The notes under the pieces were generated by a model. The model saw only the letters and a list, made by a program, of their open reading frames with translations. It ran no database searches and had not been told where the DNA came from. DNA of 64,000 bases, taken from the NCBI GenBank assembly GCA_003586115.2, contig QVOM02000073.1:43323469-43387468 (forward strand), in the 5' to 3' direction. The position numbers and the translations under genes are program-made. This document shows positions 24,733 to 41,836 of the stretch, one piece after another (the stretch's first letter is position 1; each line of letters opens with the position of its first letter). This stretch comes from Salvator merianae. Its lineage: Eukaryota; Chordata; Lepidosauria; Squamata; Teiidae.

Positions 24733-25057
24733 GCCATCCCAGCTTGTTAGGCGCTCAGACTCAGAAGCTTAAGACAGCAAATGTATTTGGGGCCACACTG
24801 ACGTCCCCTAGGAGGAGAGACCCTTCTCCAGTCCCTTCAAGAAGGGGAAAGAGAACTGAGGTTGAAGAAAAGCCCCCCCCCCCAATTGCATTCCTCTTCT
24901 CCAATGGCCAGGTCCACCTCCCAGCCAAAGAACAGAGAGAGAGAAGAGAAGACGATGAGGGCGTGCAATATGCGACAAGACGTGGGCATGAGAATCAGCA
25001 AGAGCCGTTTCTGGTTTAATGTGGCTTTAATCTGCGTGCCAAAGCCTGGAGCGCCCC

Positions 25058-25805
25058 ATGCTCTTGGAAAGGGGAAGCCTTCAACCACTCCTCAGGGAGA
25101 GTACCTCACGCCGGCTACACCGGCTGAGGAGAGAGAGATTCCACTCTCTGCACTTCCCTCTGCATCTCTCAGCCACTGGAGACCCAGCCAGCCGTCCCTC
25201 AGGAAACCCCCTCAACGTCCCCCTATCTTCTCACCAAGGGGGAAGCCTGGCTGGGAGAGAAGAAAAGTTTCTGCCTTTTGCAGCTCCAGTTGTTTCAAAC
25301 TGGGATCACCTCCCTGCTGAGAACAGAGGGGAGAAAAGAAGACAAAGGAGGGAGCCCAGCCGGAGGGATAGAAAAACTTGTTCATAGAAAAACCTGTTCG
25401 GGAGAAACAGCAGGAACCATTTCCCAGCAGGAGCTGTTTCTAGCGTTTCTGCACTGCAGCTCGGGAACCCCCCCTGACTACCCCCCATCTTCTTACCAAG
25501 GGGGTGTGGCTTGGTCCAGGGAAGAAAAGCCTGGGCAGGAAAATCAGTAGGGAGCCGCTGTTTCCCTGTTTCTGTGGCTTACGTCTGCTCTATTTTCCCA
25601 AGAGGTTTCTGCAGCTCAGGAACCTTCTTGACTGCCCCTATCTTCTTACCAAGGGGTTAGCCTGGCCAGAGGGAAGGAAAACCTGGTCAGGAAAATTGGC
25701 AAGAGCCATTTCCCTGTTTCTGCGGCTAGCAGCTTTACCGTCACCGCCTGGAACACGGGTGCATGCTCTGGGAGAGGGGAAGCCTTCAAACGCTCCTCAA
25801 GGGGA
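25058..25805. repeat. Degenerate tandem repeats in the DIRS leader
   Basis: The motif tatcttcttaccaaggggg (with variants) followed by agcctgg...gggaagaaaa recurs at 25200-25275, 25462-25535 and 25617-25700. The last two units lie about 155 bp apart and both continue into tttccctgtttctg-ggct (25567-25580 and 25710-25725). A second pair, aggggaagccttcaa with flanks, lies at 25057-25099 and 25761-25805. The array lies between the right terminal repeat and the gag-like ORF. Confidence 0.6.
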
Positions 25806-26018
25806 GGGGGAAGCCCTTCTAAGCCACAGACCCATGGCTGGAAGTCCATGCCTTACAACGATCCCAAGGAAAGAAGGAGAGGAAGAAGTTATGTGGCTGT
25901 AAAAGGGGCTGCCCCCAACTCTCCACAGTCTCAGCTGCTGCTAGCTCTCAGGACCGAATGAGACTGACTGAGGAGTTGGTAATTCGGAATCAGGAGCAAT
26001 AGTGAGAGCACAACATGT

Positions 26019-26120
26019 TGCTTAGGCTGAATTCCTTGGAGAACTGATTGGTTACTGGTGAGACATAGTAGTCAGTACTGCGCATGCTCACACCCTTCCT
26101 GCTACAGAGCATGCTCGGCG
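26019..26120 (-). repeat. DIRS right terminal inverted repeat (5' end of element)
   Basis: It contains tgttgcttaggctgaattcc and ttggagaac, then gttactggtgagacatagt, the inverted partner of 20861-20910. Resemblance seems to fade past about 26.12 kb, so the edge of the element is uncertain by tens of bases. Confidence 0.5.
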
Positions 26121-26240
26121 TCCTTGTTCGTAGTAGTAGCTTGAAACGAACGACTGACTTCTGTGAAAGTGAATAGGCCGTCTTACGCATGCTCTAGTTT
26201 GCCTGGGTGATCCGGAAGTGTTTTATCTGGGGTGGGTGGA
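26076..26240 (+). promoter_or_regulatory. YIPF5: Probable YIPF5 core promoter
   Basis: Seen directly: an ETS/GABPA-type site tccggaagtg at 26211-26220 and NRF1-like words ctgcgcatgctc (26078-26089) and ttacgcatgctc (26183-26194). A reverse CCAAT (attgg) lies at 26047-26051, inside the DIRS-like terminal repeat. CpG density rises from here to about 26.45 kb, unlike the surrounding AT-rich DNA. ETS plus NRF1 sites in a CpG-rich, TATA-less region are usual for housekeeping genes. Which sites act is inference. Confidence 0.5.
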
Positions 26241-26374
26241 TGACACGTAGCGTCCAAGTAAGCAAGTGGTGGTGTGTCAGCAGCAGCAGCAGCGGGGTTT
26301 TTAGGGAAGGTGGCTGCAAGACGAAAGGGTTCTGACTGTTGCTCGCAGAAGGAGGCCTGGAAGGGGTAGCTGCG
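26225..26374 (+). other. YIPF5: YIPF5 exon 1, probably untranslated
   Basis: A CpG-rich stretch with a short CAG repeat (26277-26293) ends at a strong splice donor: tgcg followed by gtgagc, with GT at 26375-26376. An alternative donor agg/gtgagcc lies at 26393/26394. The next exon starts 9 bases before the start codon, so an upstream 5'UTR exon is required and this is the best candidate. The transcription start is not visible from sequence, so the left edge is a guess. Confidence 0.5.
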
Positions 26375-27485
26375 GTGAGCGTCAGCGGCGAGGGTGAGCC
26401 GTACCAGCCGGTCTTGTCTTCTGCCCCTCTGTCGTGTGAAGGAAAAAGAGGGCTGAGACCCATTCATTGTCTTATTGCCCCCTCTCTAGTTTCTGTTGCT
26501 GCTCTTTCAAGAAGCAGATCTGTTTCTCTTTCGATCTGGACTAGCTTGGGAGCGACTGGAGCCTAAGTTATCCTGACACGCACGAAACTGCCTTCCTCAA
26601 TCATTTTTAATCAAGTTAGCCTAAATTTCAGATGTAGGTTAGGTCTGTGCTGAAAGGCCAGTGGCTTTTGAAAACTGGAGGTCTCGCAATGTGAAGGTGG
26701 CCAAAACAGTGCAAATCCCCTGTGCTGTTTACTTAGTGGGAAATGGTGGAACTAGACGCTTTTAAAGTCAGCTTCCCTAAATGCTAATGGTTTGATATTG
26801 CTTCCTTTGTTTCGGGTACTCTGTTGCCAAACTCCTTTCTTGATGACTTAAAACAAAAGGATGAAGTCTTGTTCTGGATAAAGCGAGTACATGCATGCGT
26901 TTCCATAGGCGAGGAAGGAGAAGTAGATTCATGTTTATCAATGCAGGGGACAGAACGGTAAATTACCCATGCTGTTTTGCCTTTACCATATTGGTATAAA
27001 GCTGTTCCCCTTTGGCGTGAGGTTATATAACGCAGTGACGGCTATACTGCTTGTGTGTTGCATGTACAAGAACTGAGGACTAAATACCTAGTAGTTTAAG
27101 GATACAAAATGCAAATAATGGGTGTATGGAAGGCTCATCTTGTCAATCCTGAAAGTCAGTGGTAGTCACTAAACACTGGAATGAAACAGTGAATCTACTT
27201 GGCATAGAGTAGCTTCATGAATCTTGTAAATATGTAAATTAGCATGTATCTAGCATTGTATTGAAAACTATTGGCATGACCTTTTTTTAGACACAAGAAT
27301 ATTTTCTTAATTTGATGATTATTGCTTTAAAACTTAAGTTGATATGTTATATAAGGGCTTTTAAACTTCAAAAGCACTTGGTGGGAAAATACTACAAAAC
27401 ATACTGCTTGTCTAGAGAGGAAGACTAAATCAGTGATTATATTTAAAATTGTAAAGTGTTAATATTTCTTTTTCAGAAAGATACA

Positions 27486-32897
<5,412 letters not shown>

Positions 32898-33410
32898 GCT
32901 GACTGTCTTTCCTGTTGGACTTGAGCCAAAGTGAAAAAGCCTCCATTGGGATACTGAAACTGGGACCAGAAAGAAGCTGCTAGGTCATCTGGAACAACAC
33001 AAACGCGTCTTGTATTCGGTTTTTTAGTGGGACTCTTGTCAGTGGTTTCAAACTTCTCTGTAACATCTATAGCTTTAATACAGGTTCATAATTATACAGT
33101 TTCAAAACACAAATGTATTTCCCAGTCTTGTAGCCTCTGTTAAAATATTTTGAAAACTTTTGTAATTCAGAAGTTTTTTTATAGAATAAGACAAAATTAA
33201 ACCATGAGCTCTGCATGGTAGCATCTATCTATGATACTTAACAAAGGCTATTCATTTCCTTTCCTTTTTTTCTACCAGTTTTCCAAACTAGGAAATTTCC
33301 CTTTTAGTAAATATTTAACTGAATTGGAAGTAGCCATGTATTCAGCTGCAAAATTTGCAGCACCTATCTAGATTACTTTTGTTTACAATAAATAGCCCCA
33401 AAGGCTTCCT
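32898..33410 (+). other. YIPF5: YIPF5 3' UTR with candidate polyadenylation signal
   Basis: AT-rich sequence follows the stop codon. The first canonical aataaa is at 33387-33392; an attaaa lies near 33196. The real end could be farther downstream, as AT-rich, repeat-poor sequence continues to about 34.08 kb. Confidence 0.45.
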
Positions 33411-34079
33411 AGGCTCAAAGTTAGTGTTTCAATATTTACAGTTTGTATTATTTTGTAAATAGTTGTATCACATTGTATAAATCTGAAAAGATACTTGTTT
33501 TGTTGCTAAACGTCAATAGTAGATTTTCATTAGTTTTTCAAAAACAGCTTGATCATTGTCATTCACAGATTAAACTTCCCAGGAATATTATTCGTAGTTT
33601 TTTAGTTTTATTTTTGAAATCATCTTGCCTGCAATGTTATTCAGACTTGAATAACAAAAATACACATGTGTTCAAATGAAAAAGCATTCATTCCCATTGA
33701 TTGTCCATTTTATTTAAATCCTCAAGTAGCATTGCCATTGACTAATCTTGTGCTTGTAAAATATTGAATTCCTGCCCAAAATGAGAGACATAATTTATTT
33801 TCTTTATGAAAAACTTACATGCCACTGAAAAATACAAATATTTAGCCATGTGTTATGAAATAGCTAACAAAATATTGCCAACACATCTGGGGTTTTTTTC
33901 ATATTGCAATTTGAATATTCCTTTAAACAATACAGGTGTACTCCTCTAACATGAGAGGTCTTGATAACAAATACCCAACATATATTTCTTCTTGTTTCAA
34001 AAAGTTTAGAACATTATGCATAATCAGGCATCCATATTTGTAACTTAAATCTTTGCTTTAGCATTTTAGCTCTAGAATG
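33411..34079. other. AT-rich sequence, possible extended 3' UTR
   Basis: There are no recognisable repeats and no gene. It may be part of a longer YIPF5 transcript or plain intergenic sequence; nothing in the sequence decides this. Confidence 0.4.
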
Positions 34080-34330
34080 CAATGACGTAGGAAGGTGGGG
34101 GCAGGGGGGCGGTCCGCCCCGGGCAGCACGTCATCCCAGGTGGCACATCCAGCCAGGGTACCCCTGAGGTACCCCCTTGCGGTGGCGCTCCCCTTGCCCA
34201 CTCCTTAATTCCCCTCCCTCCTCTTTGGTCAGTCCTTCCAATCCCCTCCTGAGCGCTCACCCCTCGCTACCTCCTTCGCTCCTCTTTGCTGCTAGAAGAG
34301 GCTGGGGTGGAGGCAGAGTGGGTCCAGTAT
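34080..34330. mobile_element. hAT-like non-autonomous element, copy 1
   Basis: Bases 34080-34161 match the left part of the copy at 36093-36298: caatgacgtaggaagg, then gggggcggtccgcccygg and caggtggcacatccagccag. The two diverge after about 34161. GC-rich compared with its surroundings. The right end is uncertain. Confidence 0.5.
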
Positions 34331-36092
34331 ATATCCAGATAAATGAAAACTTTGAGGGTGCCTTCCAGGGGTGTGATTATATTCTGTATATAAAAGATCA
34401 GTTCAGTTCTTAATATTAAACCAGTTAAAAATTGAACTTCCGCTTCCAGCGTGGGGCTTTATTTCCCGCAGGAGAAAATCACACCTCTGATCTGACGCCA
34501 TGCAAAAGGAGAAGCGTTCAATCCACATGTCCGGGCACCTTTGCACTACAAATGATCACAAAAGCAGACGACAGGCAATCTTTTCCAAAGTTTCAGTTTG
34601 CCCAGAGTCACTTCTTTTTGTGTAAATGGAAGATAGGCCTCCTGCACCTTTAATAGCTTTACAGAAGAGGGGAGTTTAGTAAGTATAATTTGAGTTATAC
34701 CTGCTAAAGTTCTGCATACTGAGTAATTATTAAAAGATGCAAGAGCCCTTTGTTGAAAAACTTTATCTGTTTATATAAGATTCTCAGTTCAGTTTTGGCA
34801 GTGATGTGCATGTCTGCAAATATGCCTCCTCACAAATGATTGTGTGATTCACACAGTGCTGTAGGGAGGACAGGACATGCTGGGCAAATGGTACCTTCTT
34901 TTTCTCTTTTGCTTTCCTAGCTCCAGGCAGTCCTCCAGCCACTCAGCAACACATGGAAGCTAGTGCTACTGCTGTTACCCACCATGATTCTGGAGGGTAG
35001 TGGGCAGTGTCAGCCACTCAGGAAAATCCTTCACAGCGTCTATAGCAAAGCTACCTTTCCTCATCTACCCCATCTGGACACCATGGTGGGAAGCTCACGG
35101 GCCATGCCACCCCCGCTTACCAGTTTTCTTACTAGGATGACAGGTGTGGGGGCTGCTGACACTGTGTTCAGAGCCATGGGAAGTCCAAAGACACCTAAGA
35201 TGTGGCACAAAATTGCACAGGCAGATTCAGCAGCAGCTTGGGCTGGACCAGCAGCAGGTTTTTTCAGCCACAGTATAAATAGTGTGGGTACCTGGCTATA
35301 GTGCAACATGTGATTCTGGCCATTGAGGCTATGCGTTCGGTGCTATACTGCTGATGGTATGATTAATGAAAGTAGATTTGAGGAAGGAAGGAAGATGCAA
35401 ACCTTTGTAATGATCCCATTTGCCTAATTATCTCACTCTACTATCAAAAAAATCCTCAAAATCTAAAAAAGTTATTAATAGATCTGATCAGTGCTCCTCA
35501 GAATCTAATAAAGCCATCATCTCCTTTTACAGAGCTGTCATCCCTGCTACTTCAGCCTACCCTTAACAAAGAATAGTTAAATTGCCCTTCGTTATTCTAA
35601 GTAAATTGAATTCAATATGCCCAAGACTGATTTAAATATGTCCAGTTTCAAAAGGTATTTCTGGATCCAAGCGTAGCGATGTATTGAGACTAGCTATTTT
35701 AGTTGCCTTCTGGGCAAATTTGACCCTGGGGGTCCATCTGGAAATAAAAAGAAAATCACTTTACCCCATCTCCAAGCCTGTAATTATGCACCCCTTCAAC
35801 AGCTGTGAGAAATCAACTTTCAGGTCACCTTATTCTGAGCAGGGAGCACCTCTACCAATCACAGCCTTGAATTGCCTATTACAGTAGAACAACCAATAAG
35901 GAACCCAACAGGCAATTGGACAGTCAGGAAGGGGCACCAGCGAGCTCTTGCCAGCACCAGGAAGAGTTTCCTTTTGAACTCAAACAGGTTGAAGGAAGCT
36001 GAAACTGCAACTACAAAAATCCTGCCTTTTTAAAAAATGTCCTTAAATAGCACACTGGACTTCTTACAGTAGTGTAGAGAGGGGAGAGAAAG
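34331..36092. other. Unassigned non-coding
   Basis: The segment 34430-34660 is richer in GC and may be repeat-derived, but I could not assign it. A 112-codon frame at 34963-35301 has no recognisable domain. No gene supported. Confidence 0.4.
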
Positions 36093-36298
36093 CAGTGGCG
36101 TAGGAAGGGGGGGGCAAGGGGGCGGTCCGCCCTGGGCGACATGTCGTCCCAGGTGGCACATCCAGCCAGGGTTCATAAGCTGCGTGTGCAGCAGCACAGC
36201 TGCGCAGCTCCTTCAACTGTCCCTCTCAGTGTGTATTGAAAGAGAGGCAGCAAACTTGGGCACAGCCCCAGGCGGCAAAAATGCTAGCTACACCTCTG
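36093..36298. mobile_element. hAT-like non-autonomous element, copy 2 (206 bp)
   Basis: The left end cagtggcgtagg and the right end, in reverse complement cagaggtgtagc, are short terminal inverted repeats of the CAGNGGYGTAG type used by hAT elements. The interior shares the gggcggtccgccctgggc block with the copy at 34.08 kb. No 8-bp target duplication is discernible, so the insertion is old or the assignment imperfect. Confidence 0.55.
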
Positions 36299-39200
36299 CT
36301 AAAATGTATACTGCCATTTAACAGTACTGCTTTAGTAAAGATAGAATACCTTTTTTAAAAATCTTGTGGCCTCTAAAAGTTTGAATAATTTTTGTGAATG
36401 GATTCAGTATTTATATATTTGTTGCATCTGTTTCTTTTCCTATAGCATGCCTTCTCAAGTCTGTTACCTAACAGTGTAATACAATTAATTTTTTAGAAAT
36501 TACTGAAACATTAGTATTCTAAAAGAAAAAATAAAACTGCAGGATAGTAGCTGGGAAGATAGGAGGTCATTTTTTTTTAATTAAAGGCAAGAGTAAAAAG
36601 CTGATTCCATGACTCGGAGGTTATCATAAGCAAGACCCCACATCTCAAAGTGCTGAAGAGAGCAACACTACCAGAGTGGTACAGTTGATCTCAACAAAGT
36701 ATGCAAAGAGTAAGTCTTGTTATATACTCAAACTTATTTAAACTGTGACACCCTAAATCTATCTTAAGAGCATTAGATCAGTCCAAAGACTCAGCACAAT
36801 ACAGCACTTCAGGCTGTCTCCATTTCACAGTGAAGGCACCTTAATAAGGCCACTGGGGCAGCTGGTCTTCATTGGGAATAGTGGAAACTGGCATCATTCA
36901 AGATGCTTTTGCTGTATAATGGAGACACAGCCTCAGTCTTCTATCTGGAGGCATTTTGAAAGCCCACAAGTGAAACAACCACATTCCTCTAACTGGCTTT
37001 CAGAGGTATTTTGCTATGCATACTGAAGGTAATACATAGTATTTGTGAGTTCTGGTAGCTGAAAGACAAAATGTTTCAGAAATTCTATGTCTACGATGAT
37101 AACCATTTACTGCGTCCTGGAGCAAATTCCACAATGCAGTTATCTGTCCCATGGAGATGTATTAGTTTTCTCTAGCCATAATTTTCAGCCATTCAACTAC
37201 AGTGAATAGTCTTACATGGAAAAATAATGAATGTTAAAAGAAAGAATAATCTGCTCCACTTTCTTTACCCTGTGCATAATATTATGTATCTCTATCAAAT
37301 TACCCTGCTGATATGCCTTTTTTTCAGAACCTTTTCCCTGGTGACTATAGGGATTTTCACTTTTTGGTATTACAGTATACTTAATGAAATACTTCGCTCA
37401 AAACCATACAGGATTCAAGTGTAGTTGCATCTTAGTGTTTGGGCAAAGGTGTTAAGATACTAACAGTTTCATTTTTAACTTCCTAAGGATTCCTGACACA
37501 AAACTCACTTCCACCCACTTTCACATAGCATCACTTTCACCACCTTGATTCTCTTTACTGGTCCATTGTTTCCAGTCCAGACCCTACATATGTGAAAACA
37601 AAAGTTTTTGCTCCATTGTGCATCAGTTTATTCCTTACAGCAAACCACATTTCTTATTGCAGTGGACTCTTGCTGGGTTTGGATAGGTCTCTTTTAAGCT
37701 GCTTATAGTCCATTTTTGTGTTTACAGTATAAACAGTGTGGTGTCATTAGTATTCAGCGTTCAATGTTCATCCCTCAGTCCAGATAATGAGGATTTTAAA
37801 ATCCTACATCTTTATATAAACAATTGAGGAATTTCACTTCTATTGTGAGAATGGGCCATCTATTCCTACTCTTTGTTTCCTGCTCTTTCATTCTAGTGAT
37901 CTATGAGAGGATCTGGCTCCTACATGTTTGCTAAATTTTTTTGAAGATTAATATCTTCACATTTGAGAGTGCCCATAGCTCAGTGGTAGAAAAATAACAC
38001 CTGAAGCGAACTTTGAAATATCACCATCATAGGTTAAGATAAAAGTTGAAATTAATGTGAGAATATTTTATTATAACTTTCAAAACGGAAATACATTCAA
38101 TCTTTCACATCACCCTAGAGGAAATTCACAAACCAGTTCCATATCTGAGAAGAAAGCTACTTGGGTGTTTTCATGTAGCCACTAGGAATTGGCTCTAACT
38201 TGATAGCACCTCCCAGCAACAATTTTGCATTTAGGTTTTTTGAAAATTCTCAGGTAAATGTGATGTGGATTAGTTGATCTAATTTTTCAATGGGACCTCA
38301 AATTTCTCTTCTTGCTACCAGTAATGAACAATGTCCTTGCGTGATTGGTATTACGTTTCAGGCAGAGAGAAGCAGCAATGTATTTGGTAAACATCTGCTT
38401 GCATGATTCATTTGGGATTCTCTGCTGTGCTGTCTGAGCAGCAATTATTTTAAAAGTAGTAGATTCCCAGGGCACCAAAATAGGTTGGTGTAAACTTACA
38501 AATCCTAAAAATCTGTATTAGCATTGCCATGTAGATAATCCTAGGTCTGTGATAAATGATCATGAGAGGAATGATCCAGAAACTTGAACAAGACTGTAGA
38601 AACAAGTGCATATCTATCTGAGGATGTTCCCAGAGAAGAGTAATCAATTGTACTGCTGGGGGTGTTGGAATAAATGGCCAAGCTTCTTATTTTCAGCTGT
38701 TCCGAAGTTGTAGTTTTAAACCATTGGAGACCATCACCTTACTAAAGCTAACAATCTAAGGTTGATCAGTGACCTTGCAGGTGTTAAGGGAGGCAAAAAT
38801 ATTTACCTTAAAGGAATACATCCAAGATAGCCAATTGTTAACGTCTAAACTAGAAAGAGTTTATTGAGAGTATAAAAGACCATATATATGGGGCTATTCA
38901 AAGGAAGCAGCAAAGGGAATGATTTTGAGTAAAGGACTTTACAGGAAGAAGAAGAGGCAAAAGATCTATAAGAATACAGAATCGCAAGAGACAAACCAAT
39001 TAAAAGTTGGGGTTTCTAGTCTTCTAGAAAACTATTTCTGTGACCATGCTCCATGTCTGGAATCTTTCACTTGCTAACGCTACTACACATATCCAGTAAG
39101 AATATATATTAAAAAAAGGGAAAGCAAGAACCTTTTGAACATTCAAATGTAGTCTCTTAAATGAGTTTGCAGCCCAAGCTGTCAGAATCCAAGTCCTTTG

Positions 39201-39359
39201 TTTTGGTTCTCCCTGCTGGTTAAATATCAAAGCAATCGTTCAAATTGTTATCTTATTATCTTCTTTCCACTTAGTCATACTAGAACATATCAGCTAGTAA
39301 GCTAGGAGGTTTATTCAAAGATCTGTAGTTTGATCATTAGATCAACAGTGTCACATAGC
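36299..39359. other. Mostly unassigned non-coding
   Basis: No exon or protein resemblance found. A weak tRNA-like A box (tagctcagtggtaga) at 37976-37990 may mark a degraded SINE; its B-box partner is barely recognisable (aggttaagat at 38031). Confidence 0.4.
37970..38050 (+). mobile_element. Degraded tRNA-type SINE head
   Basis: The phrase cccatagctcagtggtaga is an A-box-containing SINE head like that at 20.02 kb. The B box expected about 45 bases later has decayed. Confidence 0.3.
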
Positions 39360-39361
39360 TA

Positions 39362-40965
39362 CAGTTGCAATCAAAATCATTCAATTCCCATTGCAAATTA
39401 GGTTTATTTGCAGAATTTACAAACTGTCAACTGTTTGCAAAAAACCAATCAAACAAGAACAATGTAAATAGCTCAGTATAACATTTGGTTTCTCTAAATT
39501 CTACACAGAATGCCGCTTTTAATGACTACTGCAGTCTCAGAAGTATCTAACCCCTTCATGACTAGTAGCTTTAGTACTTAGTAGAGCATGCTTTTGCTGT
39601 AAACATGATGGATAGCCAGACACCAGCTTCTGGCAACATTCCATGGGAATCTTAGCCCATTCCTCATGGACAATGGCCTCCAATTCCTAATATTCCTGGG
39701 TTTGCATGTTGCAACTGCCTTCTTCAAATCCCACTGAAGGTTTTCTGTGGGGTTCAAGTCAGGCAGTTGTGACGGCCACTCCAGAATCTTCCAGGATTTC
39801 TTCTGAAACCCAGCCTTGGTGGACCCTGAGGTATACTTGGGATCACTGTTCGAAGGTCCACTGATGCCCAAGCTTCATCTTTCTCATAGAAGGCATGAGT
39901 TTTTTCCCTAGAATTTCCTGATACTTGAGTGAATCCATTGTGCCCTCCATCCACTGCAGGTTTCCAGTGCCAGAGGAAGCAAAGCAGTCCCAGAGCATCA
40001 CTGAGCCCCTGCCATGCTTCACTATAGGCAGGGTGTCCTTTTCAGCGTACACTTCATTCTTCCTCCTGCAGACATACTATTGATCAATAGGCCCCAAAAG
40101 TTCTAGTTTTGTTTCATTGCACCACAGAACAGAATCTCAAAACTTCTGTGGTTTATTTATATGGTTTTGAGCATGTTGGAGCCAACTTTTCTTGTGCTTT
40201 TGGGTCAGTAGAGGTGCACGTCTTGGAGTTCAGGCACGATGACCTTCAACATTTAGTATGTGCCTTTGCAAATGGAAACCTCCGTGCCTGCTGCCATGAA
40301 ATCTTGTTGCAGATCTTTTGCAGTCACTCAAGGATTTTTGACCACATGCCTCCAGAGGAATTTGGTTGCAGCCACTGATAGCTTTCTCTTTCTGCCACAT
40401 CCAGGTAGTATAGCCACTGTTCCTTTAACTTTGAACTTGCAAACTAAGCTTCCTACTGTATCTCCATGAACATTCAGTGCCTTTGCTGTCTTTTTGTATC
40501 CTTTCTTTGTTTGTGCAAGGCAATGACATCTTCTTTTACCTTTTTGGACCGCTCTCTTGACTTAGCCATACTTCTAACATGCCAACAAATGTTGCAGTCA
40601 ACAAGGCCCTAGCCAGTCCAGGTATTTGATGTGTTTTATCTCAAGCACACCAGATACAATTAATTATGCTCTTGATTAGTTGCATCAGGTGTGCTTGAGA
40701 CAGCACCTGATTTGCTCATGTTTGCTCTTATCAGGGATTCTATTCAAGGGGTTGAATACTTCTGAGACTGCAGTAGTCATTAACAGTGGCATTTTGTGTT
40801 GAATTTGGAGAAACCACTTGTTATATTAGTTGTGTTGAGGTATTTACATTGTTCTTGTGTGATTTTTATTTATTTATTTATTTATTTTGCAAACACCCAA
40901 CAGTTTGTACATTCTGCAAATAAACCTAATTTGCAATGGTGGTTGAATGATTTTGATTGCAATTG
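39362..40965 (-). mobile_element. Tc1-family DNA transposon, complete ends, dead transposase (1604 bp)
   Basis: The left end cagttgcaatcaaaatcatt and the right end, in reverse complement caattgcaatcaaaatcatt, differ at one base. The inverted repeats continue for about 200 bp on each side (39362-39565 and 40745-40965), with small indels such as a (TTTA)n run in the right arm. TA dinucleotides flank both ends (39360-39361, 40966-40967), the target duplication of Tc1/mariner elements. The transposase gene lies between, on the - strand. A complete element with both ends is uncommon among the decayed repeats here. Confidence 0.9.
39578..40569 (-). pseudogene. Tc1-type transposase pseudogene
   Basis: The - strand starts at an ATG at 40569 with MAKSRERSKKVKEDVIALHK, the usual helix-turn-helix start of Tc1 transposases. 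It ends at TAA 39578-39580, so the span (about 330 codons) equals the family's full length. Frameshifts and stops break it into pieces. The first catalytic Asp is lost: the WSDETK-type box reads WCNETK near 40110. The second Asp box (SDPKYT) and the third acidic box (LPDLNPTENL) are kept. It cannot make active enzyme. In live copies it cuts and pastes the element by recognising the terminal repeats. Confidence 0.88.
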
Positions 40966-40967
40966 TA

Positions 40968-41588
40968 TATTCAAGTGTTTAATGTCCATACAATATTATC
41001 CTTCAATTAGCACTTCCCTCAACACAGGCAATTGTCTGAGAACCACATATGTATACCATTTTGGAATCCATGGTGGAAGAAAGAATATGTGCAAGAAAAG
41101 ACAGGAGCAATACAAGGTAGGGATATAGGAGAAAATAGTTTCCAATATTGGCAAAACAATTCAAGGGAAACCTTTAGCTGTGGATGTCAATCAAAAATGA
41201 TGTATACGAGACACTGGTAGGAAAAAAGTTTTCAGTGAATGATATTGATTGTCAGTTTCCTCCACAAAATGAAGCATGGCTAGTAATGTTAAAATGAAGC
41301 ATGATTCAAGTAATGTTAACTTATTGGTGAAAAAGAAATTCAGATCTGCAAAATGGGTTGCAGAAAGTTCCAAGTCACTTATTCTGTAGATGATAAAAGG
41401 CAGTATTATCTATGGTTTTTAACTTACTATAAAGTAGCATGGTTTTTTTAATGCAATATTGTTACTATGCTTTTATGACTGATTGTTGGCTTAAGTATAT
41501 TGTATGAACCTGGTTGAAAAGACTTATGTGACACAAGAATGGTAACCTGCACATTAAAATTAGAGCAGGACAGGAACTTAAGTTTGTG
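40968..41588. other. Unassigned non-coding
   Basis: No gene or recognisable repeat; AT-rich. Confidence 0.4.
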
Positions 41589-41836
41589 TGTTCACATGTG
41601 GTTAAAAAAAAAAGCACCTCAGAGGCGGCTCAGATATTGCAGAGATGACATGGTTACACGTACATGTGCTTATCCCACCTCTAATGCATATTAAAGTCCA
41701 GAAAAACACTGCTAAAGTACATTAGAGGTGGATTGGAAATGGGATGATAATGGAGTGGAAACATTAGTGCCACATGCTACCACCTCAAAGATGCTTTTAA
41801 GTGGTTTTTTTAAAAGCTGTATGTGAATGCAGCTGG
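41589..41836. mobile_element. MITE with poly-A/poly-T arms, 'ttcacatgtg' family
   Basis: The left arm ttcacatgtggttaaaaaaa then gcacctcagaggcgg faces a right arm that reads, in reverse complement, attcacatacagcttttaaa then gcatctttgaggtgg. The two arms are imperfect inverse copies about 240 bp apart end to end. Related sequences occur at 5.37 and 9.42 kb. Confidence 0.5.

Larger units (their letters stand above)
20745..26120 (-). mobile_element. DIRS-like tyrosine-recombinase retrotransposon, decayed and nested
   Basis: On the - strand the order is gag-like (24.73-24.11 kb), RT remnant (23.34-22.80), RNase H and downstream domain (22.63-22.12), tyrosine recombinase (21.86-21.11). That is the gene order of DIRS elements. 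The ends carry inverted copies of one sequence: 20861-20910 in reverse complement and 26019-26074 both read tgcttaggctga followed by ccttggaga and then a gttac...atagt block. Inverted terminal repeats are a DIRS feature. Every ORF is broken. CR1 and L2 fragments have landed inside. The outer boundaries are approximate because the terminal repeats have diverged. The right end lies close to the YIPF5 promoter. Confidence 0.75.
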
